A stretch of 11,984 nt of DNA, from contig CAKQHO010000106.1 in assembly GCA_934234185.1 (NCBI GenBank), forward strand, positions 1 through 11,984, read 5' to 3'. Source of the stretch: an uncultured Psychrobacillus sp. GTDB taxonomy: Bacteria; Bacillota; Bacilli; Bacillales_A; Planococcaceae. Of the stretch, positions 1 through 6,281 are shown in pieces (the first letter of the stretch is position 1; every line of letters begins with the position of its first letter). The notes beneath the pieces were generated by a model, which saw only the letters and a list, made by a program, of their open reading frames with translations, did no database searches and was not told the origin of the DNA. The position numbers and the translations under genes are program-made.

Positions 1-84
1 GGGTAAATAAAACGAATTTGGTGTTCAAACTAACTTTGGAATCATTCCCACTATTTTTTAATTTAGCCACTAGGAGATTACAAC

Positions 85-1380
85 ATGAAAAACTTTTTTA
101 AATTTGCAGAACGGCAAACTTCCTTCAAACAGGAAACATTAGCTGGAGTAACGACTTTCTTATCGATAGCTTATATATTAGTTGTGAATCCGCTTATTCT
201 TAGCCAATCTGGAATGGATAGTGGAGCTGTATTCACTGCCACTGCTCTTACCGCAATCATCGGTTCACTATTAATGGGGTTACTCGCTAATTACCCAATC
301 GCAATCGCTCCTAGTATGGGATTAAACTCCTTTTTTACTTTTTCAGTATGTATTGGGATGGGAATTGACTGGCAAGTCGCTTTAACCGGTGTTTTCATTG
401 CAGGAATTATTTTTATGATATTAAGTTTAATGAAAATCCGAGAGAAAATTATTAATATCATTCCACTGGACTTAAAATATGCAATCGCTTCTGGAATTGG
501 TTTCTTCATCACGTTTATAGGATTAAAAAACGGTGGTATTATAGTTGGCAATCCAGATACCTTTGTTTCCATTGGTGATTTAACTTCACCTATGACACTA
601 CTAGCAATTATTGGCCTTATCATTACGATTATTATGTTAGTGCGGGGAATAAAGGGCGGAATTTTTTATGGTATGGTCATTACAACGGTTATTGGAATTA
701 TTTTCGGATTAATAGATGGTCCTTCATCTATCGTTGGCAATATACCGAGCATTAAACCAACATTTGGTGTGGTATTTTCTCATTTAGATGAGATTTTCAC
801 CCCAGAAATATTAACGGTTATCTTCACTTTTTTAATCGTTGCCTTTTTTGATACAGCTGGTGCATTGATCGCACTAACTAGCCAAGCAGGAATGATGAAA
901 GGTAATACTATTCCTAATATAGGAAAAGCATTATTTGCTGATTCCACTGCTGGTGTTGTTGGAGCTATTTTAGGTACATCGACACCAGCTACGAGTGTTG
1001 AATCTTCCGCTGGAATTGCTGTTGGAGGAAGAACAGGCTTAACTTCTATTATCGTGGCAGCTTGTTTTGTCATTGCTTTATTCTTCTCACCACTCGTTAC
1101 CATTATTACCGTGGAAATTACAGCAGCTGCTTTAATTATTGTGGGAGCGTTAATGGCGATGGAAATCAGTAAGATAAACTGGACGAAATTAGAAATTGTC
1201 ATTCCATCCTTTTTAACAATTATTATGATGCCTCTCACTTCTAGTGTGGCAATAGGGATTGCATTTGGTTTTGTTCTTTATCCACTTTGCTTAGCGGCAC
1301 AGAAGCGTTATAAAGAAGTTCATACAATTATGTATATGCTTTGCTTGCTATTCCTTTTATACTTTGCTTTTATCGTGTAG
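85..1380 (+). CDS. pbuG: NCS2-family purine permease, PbuG/PbuO-like (hypoxanthine/guanine uptake)
   Basis: An integral membrane permease of the NCS2 family, AzgA-like branch, which imports hypoxanthine and guanine by proton symport for purine salvage. At 431 residues it has the usual family length, and nearly the whole chain is hydrophobic membrane segments. Family signatures are visible: APSMGLN near residues 76-81 (the family usually has APGMGLN), an aspartate-threonine pair at D256-T257 in the membrane segment that lines the substrate site, and GTSTPATSVESSAG at 297-310 followed by GGRTGLT. The Glu at about 306 is expected to contact the base. Residue-level resemblance is closer to Bacillus PbuG than to PbuO, although the short insertion after the first membrane segment of PbuG is missing. 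The ATG follows AGGAG (72-76) at good spacing. Only 84 bases precede it, so a purine riboswitch, common upstream of such genes, would lie outside the window. The exact substrate is inferred. Confidence 0.93.
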   Translation: MKNFFKFAERQTSFKQETLAGVTTFLSIAYILVVNPLILSQSGMDSGAVFTATALTAIIGSLLMGLLANYPIAIAPSMGLNSFFTFSVCIGMGIDWQVALTGVFIAGIIFMILSLMKIREKIINIIPLDLKYAIASGIGFFITFIGLKNGGIIVGNPDTFVSIGDLTSPMTLLAIIGLIITIIMLVRGIKGGIFYGMVITTVIGIIFGLIDGPSSIVGNIPSIKPTFGVVFSHLDEIFTPEILTVIFTFLIVAFFDTAGALIALTSQAGMMKGNTIPNIGKALFADSTAGVVGAILGTSTPATSVESSAGIAVGGRTGLTSIIVAACFVIALFFSPLVTIITVEITAAALIIVGALMAMEISKINWTKLEIVIPSFLTIIMMPLTSSVAIGIAFGFVLYPLCLAAQKRYKEVHTIMYMLCLLFLLYFAFIV

Positions 1381-1488
1381 AAAAGAGAAGTAGAGGGCTA
1401 GGCGATACGGCTGTTACATTTAAGAAATATGAAGAAGATAACGATTTTACCTTTGATACTTTTTAGTTTAATAATGATATCCAAGAAT

Positions 1489-1525
1489 GGCGCTTTCCTT
1501 TAAATAGGGAAGTGTCTTTTTCTTT
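1489..1525 (+). terminator. Rho-independent terminator downstream of the purine permease
   Basis: A 10-base-pair stem (arms 1489-1498 and 1507-1516, three G-T wobbles) encloses an 8-base loop and is followed by TTTTTCTTT. It lies about 110 bases past the permease stop and is the first convincing terminator for that transcript. Confidence 0.75.
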
Positions 1526-1549
1526 AATATTTTAAGAAGTGAAATAAAA

Positions 1550-1571
1550 AAACATTTAGTAAACATTTAGT
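1550..1571 (+). repeat. Perfect 11-base tandem direct repeat (two copies)
   Basis: AAACATTTAGT occurs twice back to back. It lies about 120 bases upstream of the first lipoprotein -10 box. It may be a simple slippage duplication; no function is evident. Confidence 0.8.
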
Positions 1572-1689
1572 ACAGTCGAGCTACATAAAGCATTCAAGTT
1601 AGGACTCCGATCATTTTATTTGTTCCCTAGGTTACAAAAATGTCACTAACATGTAATTGAAAGCTAGGGCTATAAACCATCAATTCCCC

Positions 1690-1695
1690 TATAAT
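1690..1695 (+). promoter_or_regulatory. Probable -10 box (TATAAT) for the first lipoprotein
   Basis: A consensus TATAAT preceded by CCCC sits 45 bases before the start codon. No good TTGACA lies at the right distance. A TGAAAGCTAG block lies 32 bases upstream, and a near-identical block precedes the -10 of the neighbouring paralogue at 26 bases, so the promoter region seems to have been duplicated together with the gene. Confidence 0.45.
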
Positions 1696-1740
1696 GAAAT
1701 TGTTAGCGCAGTTGTATGGAAATTGGAAAGGGGTAATAAA

Positions 1741-2325
1741 ATGAAAAAAGTACTAATTGGCTTTCTTGCAGCAGTTTTTACGATCACGACTCTCACGGGA
1801 TGTGGTATGTTTGCATCAGCAAACGCTGTCATACTTTATGGCGAGGAAGAGGAAGTTTTAGCAGCAATAGATAAAGAGAAAGACGTGTTTATAAAGGAAG
1901 ATCAATTTAAAATAAAGATTTGGGAGACCGGTGGGAAAAAATTGCTGTTTCTTACGGATGAAACAGCACAGTTTCTAATAGATAAAAAATTATTAAGGGA
2001 AATCACAGACCAAGAGAAAAGGAAAACGAAGGCAGTTACCTCTCTACCAAAAGTAACAAAAGGGGAAGGATTATTCTTTGCTAGAGAAGATGCAAAAGAT
2101 TTCGATACAAAGGACATTGATTTAGAAGTTACCTATGAAGGTAATATAATCATTGGTGAAGGAAGAGTGTTTACAGATATGTTTTTAATCATACAGGAAG
2201 ATGATTGGTCCTCTTTACAGGGAACTGAAAAAACAATGGCAATCTTAGAGTATGATAAAGATCCAAGTGCAGAAGGATTACGATATGACGTGGATAAAAC
2301 ACAGCTAGTTAGAATACAAGACTAA
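1741..2325 (+). CDS. Uncharacterised lipoprotein, copy 1 of a tandem paralogous pair
   Basis: A 194-residue membrane-anchored lipoprotein of unknown function. It opens with MKK, a hydrophobic stretch, and the lipobox LTGC with the lipidated Cys at residue 21, so the mature protein would sit on the outer face of the cytoplasmic membrane. The mature part is charged and lysine-rich and ends in KTQLVRIQD. I chose the ATG at 1741 because GGAAAGGGG (1725-1733) lies 7 bases before it; the reading frame stays open upstream to about 1657, but that part has no signal-peptide logic. The next gene is a same-length paralogue: my ungapped alignment by eye gives about 107 of 194 identical residues, highest in the last 35. 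It resembles uncharacterised Bacillus lipoproteins, possibly the group named BA_5634 family; that name is from memory and unchecked. A terminator follows directly. Confidence 0.88.
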   Translation: MKKVLIGFLAAVFTITTLTGCGMFASANAVILYGEEEEVLAAIDKEKDVFIKEDQFKIKIWETGGKKLLFLTDETAQFLIDKKLLREITDQEKRKTKAVTSLPKVTKGEGLFFAREDAKDFDTKDIDLEVTYEGNIIIGEGRVFTDMFLIIQEDDWSSLQGTEKTMAILEYDKDPSAEGLRYDVDKTQLVRIQD

Positions 2326-2331
2326 AAAATT

Positions 2332-2364
2332 GATTGTCCAAATACTTGGGCAGTCTTTTTTTTT
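2332..2364 (+). terminator. Rho-independent terminator of lipoprotein copy 1
   Basis: A 9-base-pair stem (GATTGTCCA at 2332-2340 with TGGGCAGTC at 2347-2355, two wobbles), a 6-base loop and a run of nine T. It begins 6 bases after the stop codon, so the two paralogues are separate transcription units. Confidence 0.9.
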
Positions 2365-2478
2365 GGACATAACATCTAACCAAATGCCGCGGTATAAGAA
2401 AAATCTTTTCATATTCAAGATTGCAAAATTGTAATGTGAACGTCATCTAAAGTGAAGGCTAGAAAACCAGATAGCCCC

Positions 2479-2484
2479 TATAAT
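2479..2484 (+). promoter_or_regulatory. Probable -10 box (TATAAT) for the second lipoprotein
   Basis: TATAAT preceded by CCCC, as upstream of copy 1, with TGAAGGCTAG 26 bases upstream. No standard -35 is apparent. The sequence shared with the first copy continues toward the start codon as a CAGC/GCAG block and AAAAGGGGT. Confidence 0.45.
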
Positions 2485-2531
2485 AAAACCAACAGCACAG
2501 AAGGTGTAAAAAAGAAAAGGGGTTAAAGGAT

Positions 2532-3116
2532 ATGAAAAAAACAGTACTAGGGATTTTAACAATGCTTATGGCGGTGACAGCACTAACAGGATGCAATATG
2601 TTAGCAAAGGCAAATGGAGTTATCCTGTATGGGGAAGAGTCGGAGATAGTAAAAGCTGTGGAGAAAGAAAAAGATGAGCTAGTAAAAGAAGAACAGCACA
2701 AAATCAAAATTTTAGATAACAATGGCCACCAAGTGATGATTTTGTCAGAAAAAACAGCCGATGCACTTGTAAAGAAAAAATTAATAAATGAAATAACAAA
2801 TCCAGAAAAAGCGAAAATCAAAGCAGTTTCATCTCTTTCAAAAATTAGTAATGGTAAGGGATTACTATTTGCGAAGAAAGAATTAAAGGAACTAAATGTG
2901 GACGGCAAGAGCCTAGAAATTAAGTATGAAGGAAATTTAATTATTGGAGAAGGCCGAACGTACGCGGAGATATTTCTTATTGTCACTGACGAAGAATGGG
3001 CATCTCTATCAGGAACTGAGAAAACATTGGCTATATTAGAGTATGACAAAGATCCAAGTTCAAAAGGATTGGATTACGATGTGGAAAAAACGCAGTTAGT
3101 TAGAATACAAGATTAA
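2532..3116 (+). CDS. Uncharacterised lipoprotein, copy 2 of a tandem paralogous pair
   Basis: A 194-residue lipoprotein, the same length as its upstream neighbour and alignable without gaps at roughly 55% identity. The signal peptide ends in the lipobox LTGC with Cys21, followed by NMLAKANGVILYGEE, which is close to the GMFASANAVILYGEE of copy 1. The most conserved blocks are YEGN.IIGEGR at about 132-142 and GTEKT.AILEYDKDPS at about 161-176, which suggests that the C-terminal part carries the function. The ATG at 2532 is preceded by AAAAGGGG at 2515-2522, 9 bases upstream; AAAGGA just before the ATG is too close to be used. The gene has its own -10 box and terminator. Function is unknown; divergence of the two copies fits either specialisation or immune or phage-receptor variation, neither of which I can show. 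Confidence 0.88.
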   Translation: MKKTVLGILTMLMAVTALTGCNMLAKANGVILYGEESEIVKAVEKEKDELVKEEQHKIKILDNNGHQVMILSEKTADALVKKKLINEITNPEKAKIKAVSSLSKISNGKGLLFAKKELKELNVDGKSLEIKYEGNLIIGEGRTYAEIFLIVTDEEWASLSGTEKTLAILEYDKDPSSKGLDYDVEKTQLVRIQD

Positions 3117-3123
3117 GAAAATG

Positions 3124-3155
3124 AGGACGGTCTATTAACATGGACAGTCCTTTTT
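3124..3155 (+). terminator. Terminator of lipoprotein copy 2, possibly bidirectional
   Basis: Stem arms AGGACGGTCTA (3124-3134) and TGGACAGTCCT (3141-3151), with one mismatch and a 6-base loop, are followed by T residues and TCTATTTT. The sequence resembles the terminator after copy 1 (shared GACAGTC/GGCAGTC arm), so it may have come with the duplication. It lies between convergent genes and could also serve the reverse-strand gene at 3221-3652. Confidence 0.8.
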
Positions 3156-3177
3156 CTATTTTAAAACAATGGGTTAT

Positions 3178-3199
3178 GTAGCACCAAGCTACTTTTTTT
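3178..3199 (+). terminator. Weak second hairpin with T-run
   Basis: A short perfect stem GTAGC/GCTAC (3178-3182 and 3188-3192), 5-base loop, then seven T. It may be a back-up terminator for the lipoprotein transcript, but the stem is only 5 base pairs. Confidence 0.35.
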
Positions 3200-3220
3200 A
3201 CTGTTAAATCTATATTCTTG

Positions 3221-3652
3221 TTAATTTACTGGCTCAAACTCCTTTGTAAACTCTTCTACCCAGGCAGTATCAATTGGCCCGTTAACAATATGGTAGTAGT
3301 CACCACCATTTAAAAATATCAACCGGTTTTCATATATGTGTGCTATCACCGGGTTGCCTTTCTTACTAATGAAAGTAACATCGAAACCCTTTACTTTTGA
3401 AACATTGCTATCCCATTCACTATCCTTCATCTTTTTCACTCGGTACTCACTCATAAATTCAACTAACTGTTCAGCATGTTCTTTTTTATAAGAAATCGTG
3501 TCCTGATTGATTAATACTGCCTCGAAATCCTTTATATTATAGTTAATTAAATCATCCATTCCCTTTTCCCTGTTATCATTATAAATTTTAAAAGAAAAAA
3601 GAGTTAATGCTACTAATAAAAGTCCAATTAAAACTCCCTTTTTATTCTTCAT
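3221..3652 (-). CDS. Membrane-anchored hypothetical protein
   Basis: A 143-residue protein with a positively charged start (MKNKKG) and one hydrophobic segment at about residues 7-23, then a hydrophilic body. The likely topology is a single N-terminal anchor with the remainder outside the membrane. There is no lipobox cysteine. The body alternates charged and aromatic residues (for example FDVTFISKKGNPV and HIYENRLIFLNGG), which suggests a small beta-rich domain. I do not recognise the family. AAAGGGTG (3658-3665) lies 5 bases before the ATG, which supports the start. A promoter can be proposed upstream on the reverse strand. It converges with the lipoprotein pair and is transcribed divergently from the next gene. 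Confidence 0.72.
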   Translation of the reverse strand: MKNKKGVLIGLLLVALTLFSFKIYNDNREKGMDDLINYNIKDFEAVLINQDTISYKKEHAEQLVEFMSEYRVKKMKDSEWDSNVSKVKGFDVTFISKKGNPVIAHIYENRLIFLNGGDYYHIVNGPIDTAWVEEFTKEFEPVN

Positions 3653-3702
3653 TTAGTCACCCTTTCTACACTACAGATAAACCAACTATAACATGAACTT
3701 CC

Positions 3703-3732
3703 ATTATATGTTATATTAAATTTACTAGACAA
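3703..3732 (-). promoter_or_regulatory. Candidate sigma-A promoter for the 3221-3652 gene
   Basis: On the reverse strand TTGTCT (3732-3727) is separated by 18 bases from a perfect TATAAT (3708-3703). This would place the transcript start about 45 bases before the ATG. The -35 matches the consensus at 4 of 6 positions. Confidence 0.45.
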
Positions 3733-3782
3733 ATACATATAGATATATTTTAGAAGTATAGAAAGTAAGGGTGGGTGCTTTG

Positions 3783-4553
3783 ATGCAAGGGGTAGAATAT
3801 CTAATTGCCAGAAAATTAATTGCCACGTTTTTTTCCTCCATTATTGTTTCCATACTGTTATTTTTGTTCTCATATGATAGCTCCAAGATCGTCCATGATA
3901 CAGGAATTGAATTTATCGGTTGGTTCCTTATTTTCTTTATGTACATAGGAATTATTATCCTAATATACGGAAACTTAGTATCCATTGGAGTAGAGTTTTT
4001 ACAAAAGAAGTGGTTTAAGAAACAGGGTTGGCTTTATGTATTATTACTTGCTATTTTTGGACTTGCGAACGGTGTTTTCTTCCAAGACATAGTATTTGCC
4101 TATTATGGATTACTTGCTGCTCTCCTTTATGCTATCGTCGATAAGCTTTTATTTAAAAGGTTTCAAGAGGAAAAAAGTATAAAAGCGTTTATTCTGATTC
4201 CAATTGTTTCAGTTCTATTAACCTGGGGCTATTTTCATTTAACCTCTCAGCCTTTGCCTCCTTACACAATAGAAGAGGCAGTTCAATTTGTTACCTCTGG
4301 AGAAGGAACAGCCGTTGAAAATTTTCCAAAAGAAATAAGTGAATGGGAAGGAACTGTAGACGGCTATCGAGTGAAAAGAGAAACAAGCGCGGAGGAGGTG
4401 GAAGAAGAAGTCTATAAGGTAACATTTACAGAAACATGGGGGAAGGGAACTAGCGAAAGATCTTGGGTCTTGTCTTATATGGTGAAACGAGGAAGTTCAT
4501 ATTTACATGGGGAAGAAGGTATTATTCCTCCCTATTACAATAAAAAGTTATAA
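3783..4553 (+). CDS. Multi-spanning membrane protein with extra-membrane C-terminal domain
   Basis: A protein of 256 residues that I cannot assign to a family. Hydrophobic segments lie at about 10-30, 45-68, 83-101, 103-121 and 135-152, giving around five membrane spans. They are followed by a hydrophilic domain of about 100 residues with an acidic stretch (EEVEEEVY) and paired aromatic strands. The frame opens at a GTG at 3771, but that codon has almost no space after AAGGGTG. I prefer the ATG at 3783, about 8 bases past AAGGGTGG; a TTG sits just before it at 3780. The gene ends 155 bases before the next lipoprotein, which points the same way and could be co-transcribed, since no terminator lies between them. 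Function is unknown; the layout fits a small membrane sensor or an exporter accessory protein, but nothing in the sequence decides this. Confidence 0.72.
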   Translation: MQGVEYLIARKLIATFFSSIIVSILLFLFSYDSSKIVHDTGIEFIGWFLIFFMYIGIIILIYGNLVSIGVEFLQKKWFKKQGWLYVLLLAIFGLANGVFFQDIVFAYYGLLAALLYAIVDKLLFKRFQEEKSIKAFILIPIVSVLLTWGYFHLTSQPLPPYTIEEAVQFVTSGEGTAVENFPKEISEWEGTVDGYRVKRETSAEEVEEEVYKVTFTETWGKGTSERSWVLSYMVKRGSSYLHGEEGIIPPYYNKKL

Positions 4554-4708
4554 AGAATGGGGGGTGAAGTAAGAAAGGGCTTTATCTTTAGGGTAGCACT
4601 TTATCCTTCTTTAAGTACAATCATGTAGGTGAAGGAGTTGCCAGGTAACCAGTTGAAACTAATGCTACTTCATCTTCGTCTAACTTATATAAAGAAGGAT
4701 GGGTGATT

Positions 4709-5284
4709 ATGAAAAAACTTAGTTTTATAATGTCCTTGGTGCTTTTATCAATAGGATTATTGGGCTGTCAACAAAGCAATAACGAAAAGGTTGATAATAA
4801 AGTGAATGCTAGCCAAACCCTAGAAACAAAAGCAGAAGTCATAGAAGGAGATTTTGTATATCGACTTGTGTCAGAAAAAACAGAATACAGTAAGAATGAG
4901 CCTATAAAAATCTATGCGGAATTAGAATATACAGGTGATAAAGAGGAAATTGAAATTGCTCATTCAGCTTCTCCATTCTCTTTCCCAATGGTAGAGACTA
5001 CGAGAGATTATGGAATTGATTACAATATGAATGAACCTTTATTAAGCACGAAACTAATTAAAGGGGAGCCCCTCCGTGAAGAATATAGGGGAAGTGGTGG
5101 ATACGGTTCGGAGGATAAGCAAGAATATAAAGATTTTATGAAGCAAATTATGAATCTAGAATTTCCAGAAGGGCATTATGTTGTAAATGGAATTGCTAAC
5201 TTCTATATTATAAATGACGAGGAATCGGAACAAGTAAAAAAATATTATATAACAGCACAGGTTGAATTTATGGTCAAAAAGTAA
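4709..5284 (+). CDS. Lipoprotein with predicted beta-sandwich (Ig-like) domain
   Basis: A 191-residue lipoprotein. The signal peptide MKKLSFIMSLVLLSIGLLGC ends in the lipobox LLGC with the lipidated Cys at residue 20, followed by a Ser/Asn/Lys-rich linker to about residue 45. The rest looks like one beta-sandwich: strands such as FVYRLVSEKTEYSKNEPIKI and VEFMVKK flank a longer loop region with HSASPFSFP, NEPLLSTKLIKG and YRGSGGYGS. Phrases like 'KTEYSKNEPIKIYAEL' are typical of bacterial Ig-like or BsuPI-type domains, where a ligand-free beta sandwich is common. I recall close relatives annotated only as hypothetical in the Bacillus cereus group. The frame also opens at a GTG six bases upstream, but the ATG at 4709 is correctly spaced (7 bases) from AAGGATGG. 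It is followed by a terminator and then by the toxin remnant. Confidence 0.82.
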   Translation: MKKLSFIMSLVLLSIGLLGCQQSNNEKVDNKVNASQTLETKAEVIEGDFVYRLVSEKTEYSKNEPIKIYAELEYTGDKEEIEIAHSASPFSFPMVETTRDYGIDYNMNEPLLSTKLIKGEPLREEYRGSGGYGSEDKQEYKDFMKQIMNLEFPEGHYVVNGIANFYIINDEESEQVKKYYITAQVEFMVKK

Positions 5285-5314
5285 TGAGGAACTGACTTTT
5301 TTGACTAACGCATG

Positions 5315-5343
5315 CTTTACTTCAGGAAGGAGTAAAGTTTTTT
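5315..5343 (+). terminator. Rho-independent terminator after the Ig-like lipoprotein
   Basis: A perfect 7-base-pair stem CTTTACT/AGTAAAG (5315-5321 and 5331-5337) with a 9-base loop and six T. It lies 30 bases past the stop codon and directly upstream of the Rhs remnant, so it also insulates the remnant from upstream transcription. Confidence 0.75.
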
Positions 5344-5372
5344 CTTATTGCACGAAAGGTGCAAGCGTCCGG

Positions 5373-5468
5373 TGCTTCCTGATAGAGGATACGTATGAGG
5401 GGAAGCAAGACAATCCATTATCCTGCAACCAGTACACCTATGTGCAACAGGATCCTTTGATCTATTAG
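5373..5468 (+). pseudogene. Remnant of an Rhs (YD-repeat) protein: the end of the core region
   Basis: This forward frame encodes FLIEDTYEGKQDNPLS followed by NQYTYV and DPLIY, then a stop. In Rhs and wall-associated YD-repeat proteins the conserved end of the core reads approximately RFLSEDTYEGxxxNPLSLNLYTYVxNNPLxYxDPSGH, so the match is specific. Here only about 30 residues survive. Nothing Rhs-like is left upstream: the preceding 90 bases hold a terminator and non-matching sequence. The frame is closed by a TAG exactly where the DPSG motif should begin. The intact gene would have encoded a very large secreted protein that delivers a C-terminal toxin to neighbouring cells. This fragment has no start or ribosome binding site and cannot be functional. 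Confidence 0.8.
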
Positions 5469-5515
5469 GATACTATACTGGGGAAAGTAAGACCATAACG
5501 TGCAGAGTCGCAGTA

Positions 5516-5704
5516 GGGGATATGAATCGCAGGCAGTTAGGGGGGAATGGTATGGAAAATCTTCTTAGTAGGAGAAGAGCGTTTAATCAATTGAAAAGAG
5601 ATGCTGATATCCCACCAACCTAGCAAGGACCACATTTTAATGTGAGTTCTGCAAGTAAACAGCGTACAGGAAAGGTAGAAGGTACAAAAGAACATTATCT
5701 TTAA
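5516..5704 (+). pseudogene. Remnant of a polymorphic-toxin C-terminal domain (HNH/endonuclease VII type), middle deleted
   Basis: One forward frame reads SRRRAFNQLKRDADIPPT, then a TAG, then QGPHFNVSS, RTGKVEGTKEHYL and a final stop. The first block matches the entry helix seen in Rhs-linked HNH nuclease toxins (roughly SRREAFREAKRDAGIPxSQQP). The second matches the tail of the same domains (roughly GPHFNVRP...TRTGKVPGTKEHYPF). These are features I associate with the Tox-HNH-EHHH group of the HNH/endonuclease VII superfamily; the assignment is from memory of the family. About 40-60 residues normally found between the two blocks, including the histidines of the active site, are absent, and an in-frame stop sits at the join. 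Both ends remain in the same frame. The domain follows the Rhs core end by about 50 bases and precedes the immunity gene by 19, which is the standard order of such loci. Confidence 0.75.
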
Positions 5705-5723
5705 ATAGAATGGTGGTGTATAT

Positions 5724-6116
5724 ATGTGGCATAATGCGTTAGAAAGAAATCAATTTATTTCAAATTTATATACAGAAGTCCCTGAGCTTATTAATGTACG
5801 TATTGTAGCTATTCAGATAACAGATGAAGGAAGAAGAGTTTCAATAAGTTTTATTATGCCAAAGTTTGCAGATAATGTTCCTTCAAAATGGCGTAATTTG
5901 GGTTACAATACTGTATTTGTTGAACTTGATTTTTTTGATGTACAAGAATTTGACGTTAATTATTGTAAGGGAAACTTGAAAGGTACTATTAACATTGAAA
6001 AAAAAGAAGAAGATAAATTCAAAGTTGATATTTCTGGATCAATAAGTATGAATTCAGTAGCTGATATCGGTATGATACAATCCGTAAGTGGTTACATTGA
6101 TACTTTACAGGAGTAA
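5724..6116 (+). CDS. Imm50-family immunity protein
   Basis: A 130-residue soluble protein with the features of immunity protein family Imm50, small cytoplasmic proteins encoded right after polymorphic toxins. The start MWHNALERNQFISNLY, the central stretch MPKFADNVPSKW followed by YNTV.VELDFFDV, and the ending IQSVSGYID are the family's recognisable blocks. Its expected role is to bind and neutralise a toxin produced by kin or injected by a neighbour. It lies 19 bases downstream of the toxin remnant, in the normal position for the cognate immunity gene. GGTGGTG (5712-5718) stands 5 bases before the ATG, and the frame is intact. With the adjacent toxin gone, it could still protect against related strains. 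Which toxin it binds is inference from position only. Confidence 0.85.
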   Translation: MWHNALERNQFISNLYTEVPELINVRIVAIQITDEGRRVSISFIMPKFADNVPSKWRNLGYNTVFVELDFFDVQEFDVNYCKGNLKGTINIEKKEEDKFKVDISGSISMNSVADIGMIQSVSGYIDTLQE

Positions 6117-6281
6117 TTCTGCTTTGTTTAAATGAGTAGATTTAAGTTAAGTTTCTTAGACCTTGATTGGCATATAAGTCTTTCAAGGTATTTTGACAAT
6201 AGTTTTAAATGGATTTTTTGGCAATTGTGATATGAACAAAGCAAGCATTGAAATAACTACCATGTGGAGGGGGAAATAAGT

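Larger units (their letters stand above)
1381..1656. other. Intergenic stretch between permease and first lipoprotein
   Basis: No intact gene is seen here. The stretch contains a terminator (1489-1525) and an 11-base tandem duplication (1550-1571), both listed separately. One forward frame ending at the TAG near 1465 reads as a coding-like tail (KKYEEDNDFTFDTF), but it has no start codon with a ribosome binding site and no family I recognise, so I do not call it a gene. Confidence 0.5.

Noticed and set aside
1..84. Purine riboswitch ahead of the permease
   Set aside because: Expected for this gene type, but the 84 bases available do not show the conserved aptamer core; it could lie outside the window.
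780..1238. Long reverse-strand frame (152 codons) inside the permease gene
   Set aside because: It is an antisense shadow of a membrane-protein gene with low-complexity hydrophobic translation and no ribosome binding site.
2459..3049. 196-codon reverse-strand frame opposite lipoprotein copy 2
   Set aside because: It is antisense to a well-supported lipoprotein gene, Ser/Phe-rich as expected from the complement of lysine-rich codons, and has no homology that I recognise.
5262..5468. 68-codon frame starting with ATG inside the end of the Ig-like lipoprotein
   Set aside because: The ATG has no ribosome binding site and the first half is out-of-frame lipoprotein and terminator sequence; only its second half is meaningful, as the Rhs remnant.
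6193..6263. TTGACA upstream of the SUKH gene as a promoter
   Set aside because: A perfect -35 hexamer is present, but no acceptable -10 box lies 16-18 bases downstream.
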